Positions 44,993 through 48,225 of a stretch of DNA of 48,225 bases are shown piece by piece. Both the position numbers and the translations under genes were made by a program. The stretch's first letter is position 1; every line of letters begins with the position of its first letter. The stretch is from Clostridium vincentii (lineage in GTDB: Bacteria > Bacillota > Clostridia > Clostridiales > Clostridiaceae), in contig NZ_PVXQ01000027.1 in NCBI RefSeq assembly GCF_002995745.1, forward strand, positions 1 to 48,225, in the 5' to 3' direction. The notes beneath the pieces are model-generated. The model had not been told where the DNA came from, made no database searches, and saw nothing but the letters and a program-made list of their open reading frames with translations.

Positions 44993-45301
44993 ATGATAAA
45001 AATTAGATTGTTTTGTGATACTTCAATATCAACAAGAGAGTTAATAGATAATATGCGAAAGGCTGCAAGGAATAAGAATTTAGAAGTGGATATTGAAGCC
45101 TATCCCAAGGAACAAATTTTCAAAAATCTAGAAATTATGAATATTGCTCTATTAGGACCCGAACTTACATATGAATTTCCGAAAGTTAAGGCAATATTTG
45201 AAAAAAAGCAAATTCCAATTGATGTAATTCCTGGCCCAGATTATAGTGATTTAAATGGATTTGCAGTATTAGAATTAGCATTAAAGCTGTATGATAAATA
45301 A
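44993..45301 (+). CDS. PTS system lactose/cellobiose-type IIB-like protein
   Basis: This 102-residue protein has the fold and length of PTS IIB (chitobiose/lactose) proteins. The phospho-accepting Cys lies in the first strand (IRLFCDTSISTREL); then IEAYPKEQIF, ALLGPELTYEFPKVKAIF and IPIDVIPGPDYSDLNG follow the family pattern. The loop after the Cys is CDTSISTREL rather than the common CSAGMSTSLL. No IIA or IIC gene is present, so it needs partners elsewhere or has a regulatory role. GGAGG is well spaced for the ATG at 44993; the ATG at 44987 abuts the site. It is convergent with a LevR-type activator gene. Confidence 0.83.
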   Translation: MIKIRLFCDTSISTRELIDNMRKAARNKNLEVDIEAYPKEQIFKNLEIMNIALLGPELTYEFPKVKAIFEKKQIPIDVIPGPDYSDLNGFAVLELALKLYDK

Positions 45302-45306
45302 AATAT

Positions 45307-45347
45307 GAAAAAGCAAAGGGCAATATAAAGTTGCACCTTTGCTTTTT
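45307..45347. terminator. Bidirectional terminator between the PTS IIB and LevR-type genes
   Basis: AAAAAGCAAAGG / CCTTTGCTTTTT encloses GCAA-TATAAAG-TTGC. The symmetrical A and T runs allow use from both sides. Confidence 0.9.
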
Positions 45348-45353
45348 ATTTTA

Positions 45354-48017
45354 TCAATCCTTCAAGAAAAAATTTATTATGTAGCATATTTCATCGTCTG
45401 ATGAATCTACATTATATCTTTGACAAAAGTTTTCGAAATATGGTTTTACAATATTATAAAGATCAATATTATCTGATATATAAATTCGTTTATGAGGATA
45501 ATCTGTTAATGGTGTATTATTTTTAAGCCTTCCAATAACAAATGATAAATGAAGAATTAATCCTATTGTAATTTCCTCTGATAGCTCCACCTTAATTTGA
45601 TCTGTTAATTCTTTTAAAAAGGTAATCACATCATTAAACAGTTTATTAGCATCTATATTTTTTATGTTTTCATCAATTATTTGAGGAATAGACAACATTG
45701 TAGCTCTCATGTCCACAATCTTTTGTATTTTATTCATTATACTCATATTAAAAACATCATTCATACTATATTGTATTAAGTTAATATCAACAGGGAATGA
45801 AGAAATAATAAATAATATCTCATTCTCCTTTTGAATACTAAGTATTTCTTGCTTAAAGGAATTTTTATTCAAACATGTTAAAGGAATTATTTCAAATAAA
45901 TTCTTGTCATATCTAAGCGTACTATTTAAAAAACTTTTAATAGCAACAGATCCGCCTTCACCAGTTAAACAAGCTGTAATAATAACCATTTTTCTATTAT
46001 TCGAAGTAGTAGTAAGGGCATTTTTATGGGTTTCAATATAGGAATTTACCATAAGAACATCTTTATAAATACTTTCAAGTGAAGAGCCAAGTAAAGCTTT
46101 TCTAGTAGCTTCTAGTACATGGAGAGTAGAGACTAGAGAAATAACTTTTATATTAACATTAAATTCTTTCTGGATTACATCTGCAAAAGTTGTAAGAGAT
46201 CCCATATCAACTAAAAGAAGGTAACCAGCAGCGGAAGCATTTTCTTTTACTACCTTTTTTAAGTTTTCTAGTATAGCAGAAGGTGCTATATCAAGGGGAG
46301 CATTAATAGCTATGACATAATCCTCACCTAATAGTCTATTAGCAACATCAGCAATGGAGGTTGCTGTTGATTCTCCATGAGCAATAAGTATAATTTTTAC
46401 CCTATCAGTATTCTCATTTTCCAAAGAATGTTCAGGCACTAAGAATAAAGTTAGATAACCAGCTTCGTCCATTGGAATTGGTCTATTAATATAGGATTCT
46501 ATAATAGTCTTAGCCTCTAATGCTACAGAAAATTCATTAGGATAAAGTTCTTTTATCCTTGATAAATGAGGATTTATAATAGTCTTTTTATTATATATCC
46601 TATTTACTAGAGTATTAATATGTAAAACAAAAGGGGTATAAATATCGGTAAAGGATCTATTTAAATGGGTAGTTATAAAATCCATAACCTCATCAGCACA
46701 TTTAAGTATGTCATTATCTACAATTGTTAGTAAATTTTTTCTGTTAAGCTCATCTGATACTCCAGAAATGTGTTTTTGAAAATATTTAGAAATATCCTTA
46801 TCAAGGATATTCTCAATTTCTACATCCGAAGTACTTTGAGACTTCAATTCAGCAAGCTTTCGTTCGATAAAATCGTAGATATGATTATATCCTGTGTTAA
46901 AAATTTGATTACCTTCCTTAGAAGTACCAGAAAACTTAAAGTATTCTATTTCTTCCCCTACTAGAGTATTCCATAAAACTCTATGTTCTCGTTCTTTATA
47001 AAGTCCTTCCTTAATATAGGGAGGAAGACTTCTACTAGATATTCGTACATCCTTTGCTGAATTAGTTAAAAATTCTGAGTATGCTTTTGCACAAATTAGC
47101 TGAATATCATTTTTTAATTGGCCTATATTATTTGAACAATTATATGATAATAATGCACGAATAGAATTTAATGATACATATACCTCTTGATTTAAACGAA
47201 CACTCTCATATTTGAAAAAGTTCTTTATTAGATACAATCTTTCTTCGAAAGTCCTATCACTAAGAGCTGGAATGGTTATTACAATAGGAATTCTTCTAGT
47301 AAAAGTATTTAATAATGTAGAATCAGGATTCTCAGTTGTTGCAGCTATTATTAATACATCAGAAGTTCTACTTTCTGAATCTCCAAGGCGTCTAAATTTA
47401 TTACTATCTAAAAATATAAAAAGGGCTTCTTGTCCTTCTGGAGGGAGTCTATGAACTTCATCTAAAAAGAGAATCCCTCCATTAGCCTGTTCGATTAAAC
47501 CTTCTTTATCTACGTCACAGCCAGTATAAGCTCCTTTCTTCACTCCAAAAAGTTGAGAGGTAAGAAGCTGTGGATTATTACAATAGTCAGCACAATTAAA
47601 GGTAATGAAAGGAGATCCTTTTGGTTTCATATTCATTGCTGTTGCATAATCATACATTAAAGAAGCAAACATGGATTTACCAACTCCGGTTTCTCCAAGG
47701 ATTAAACAGTTCATACCATTAGGAGGGTATAGTATAGCAGCCTTAGCTTGTTTAACAGCATCATTAAGACTTATATTATTTTCATATAATTGATCTAATT
47801 GAGCTAAAGGATTAGATAAGCTACTCGTGGTCTCAAGAAAAAATAATACAGGCCTACCACTTGATTTATTTACTTTACCTTCTTTATATAGAGCATTTAA
47901 TTCATGGCTTACATTAGCTCTAGACATATCTAAAAGTTCAGATAAAGTTTTGGCATCAATCCCATCAACGTAATTCAATTCTACAAGTTTCTTCATTATT
48001 ATATCTATACATTTCAT
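45354..48017 (-). CDS. LevR-type sigma-54-dependent activator with PRD and PTS EIIA domains
   Basis: This 887-residue regulator has, in order: an N-terminal winged helix (~5-55); an AAA+ sigma-54-interaction domain with Walker A GETGVGKS (108-115), the sigma-54-contact loop GAYTGC (162-167) and Walker B GGILFLDE (180-187); PRD1 with His466 (~430-530); a mannose-type EIIA domain with His547 (IAHGEST); a degenerate EIIB-like part (~675-755); and PRD2 with His823. Such proteins switch on PTS operons from -12/-24 promoters. The ATG at 48017 follows GGAGG; the TTG at 48032 is in that site. The target operon is not seen; the 208 bases upstream hold no recognisable feature. Confidence 0.93.
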   Translation of the reverse strand: MKCIDIIMKKLVELNYVDGIDAKTLSELLDMSRANVSHELNALYKEGKVNKSSGRPVLFFLETTSSLSNPLAQLDQLYENNISLNDAVKQAKAAILYPPNGMNCLILGETGVGKSMFASLMYDYATAMNMKPKGSPFITFNCADYCNNPQLLTSQLFGVKKGAYTGCDVDKEGLIEQANGGILFLDEVHRLPPEGQEALFIFLDSNKFRRLGDSESRTSDVLIIAATTENPDSTLLNTFTRRIPIVITIPALSDRTFEERLYLIKNFFKYESVRLNQEVYVSLNSIRALLSYNCSNNIGQLKNDIQLICAKAYSEFLTNSAKDVRISSRSLPPYIKEGLYKEREHRVLWNTLVGEEIEYFKFSGTSKEGNQIFNTGYNHIYDFIERKLAELKSQSTSDVEIENILDKDISKYFQKHISGVSDELNRKNLLTIVDNDILKCADEVMDFITTHLNRSFTDIYTPFVLHINTLVNRIYNKKTIINPHLSRIKELYPNEFSVALEAKTIIESYINRPIPMDEAGYLTLFLVPEHSLENENTDRVKIILIAHGESTATSIADVANRLLGEDYVIAINAPLDIAPSAILENLKKVVKENASAAGYLLLVDMGSLTTFADVIQKEFNVNIKVISLVSTLHVLEATRKALLGSSLESIYKDVLMVNSYIETHKNALTTTSNNRKMVIITACLTGEGGSVAIKSFLNSTLRYDKNLFEIIPLTCLNKNSFKQEILSIQKENEILFIISSFPVDINLIQYSMNDVFNMSIMNKIQKIVDMRATMLSIPQIIDENIKNIDANKLFNDVITFLKELTDQIKVELSEEITIGLILHLSFVIGRLKNNTPLTDYPHKRIYISDNIDLYNIVKPYFENFCQRYNVDSSDDEICYIINFFLKD

Positions 48018-48225
48018 TTTCAGTACCTCCAAATGGTAAAAGTATCTTTATGAAAATGATATCATCTAAAATTTTGCTAGTCAAATAATATAATGTTTAA
48101 GATTGAGTCAAGTAAAAGTGGGCAACTATTTTATTATCCATTATTTTACAGTATATATTTATAACTTCCCTTAAGCATTTTTACTCTTAATTGTAACTAA
48201 TATCTCCAAATCCTTTTAATCCACA

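Overview
The window comes from a low-GC, AT-rich Gram-positive anaerobe, most likely Clostridium sensu stricto. The evidence is strong AGGAGG-type ribosome binding sites, AGA/ATA-rich codon use, a seryl-tRNA synthetase T-box, AddAB instead of RecBCD, and a 574-residue [FeFe] hydrogenase of the Clostridium pasteurianum CpI type. No phage, transposase, CRISPR array or plasmid gene is visible; most of the window looks like chromosomal core with two stretches of accessory character.

Layout. (1) 1-495: end of an rRNA operon (23S 3' end, 5S, tRNA-Met(CAT), tRNA-Ala(TGC), terminator). (2) 579-3380: HD-domain protein, the NAD-synthesis repressor NiaR, a GlpA-like FAD/BFD oxidoreductase behind a possibly structured leader, and a half-length DUF1667 protein. 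(3) 3398-5013: T-box-controlled serS. (4) 5145-8171: pantothenate operon panG-panB-panC-panD, with panG apparently starting at an AUA codon. (5) 8223-12284: two diverged tRNA-Ser(TGA) genes with related promoters, plus tRNA-Ser(GCT), enclosing an attenuator-led MATE exporter, a CPBP membrane protease and a HAD phosphatase. (6) 12335-16970: a MacB/YknXYZ-like exporter (adaptor, ATPase, permease) with its own two-component system and candidate response-regulator repeats upstream. (7) 17043-20175: oleate hydratase convergent with a TetR regulator, then an acetyltransferase preceded by a heptanucleotide tandem repeat. (8) 20346-28840: addB-addA and a CCA-adding enzyme. (9) 28864-31008: L,D-transpeptidase diverging from a DUF1189 membrane protein. 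(10) 31141-36483: sbcD-sbcC and an orphan soluble histidine kinase. (11) 36555-37898: tRNA-Arg(ACG) and a stand-alone CARF plus nuclease protein of the DUF1887/Card1-Can2 type, with no CRISPR locus nearby. (12) 37937-42509: psd diverging from hydA across a region with a near-perfect Rex operator, then a rubredoxin reductase-like flavoprotein and a DUF1450 protein. (13) 42559-48017: ABC-F protein, YbaK deacylase, a PTS IIB protein and a LevR-type sigma-54 activator.

The genes mostly serve translation (serS, tRNAs, CCA addition, YbaK, ABC-F), coenzyme A precursor synthesis, DNA repair (AddAB, SbcCD), envelope maintenance (Ldt, Psd, exporters) and redox balance (hydrogenase, NADH-linked flavoprotein, Rex site). 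The most unusual items are the orphan CARF nuclease, the MATE leader with an upstream peptide ORF and competing hairpins, the loss of signature residues in both parts of the GlpA-like/DUF1667 pair, two probable non-AUG/GUG/UUG starts, and terminators built into the 3' ends of coding genes. Many start codons given here lie downstream of the longest possible ORF, because the first in-frame candidate falls inside the Shine-Dalgarno sequence.
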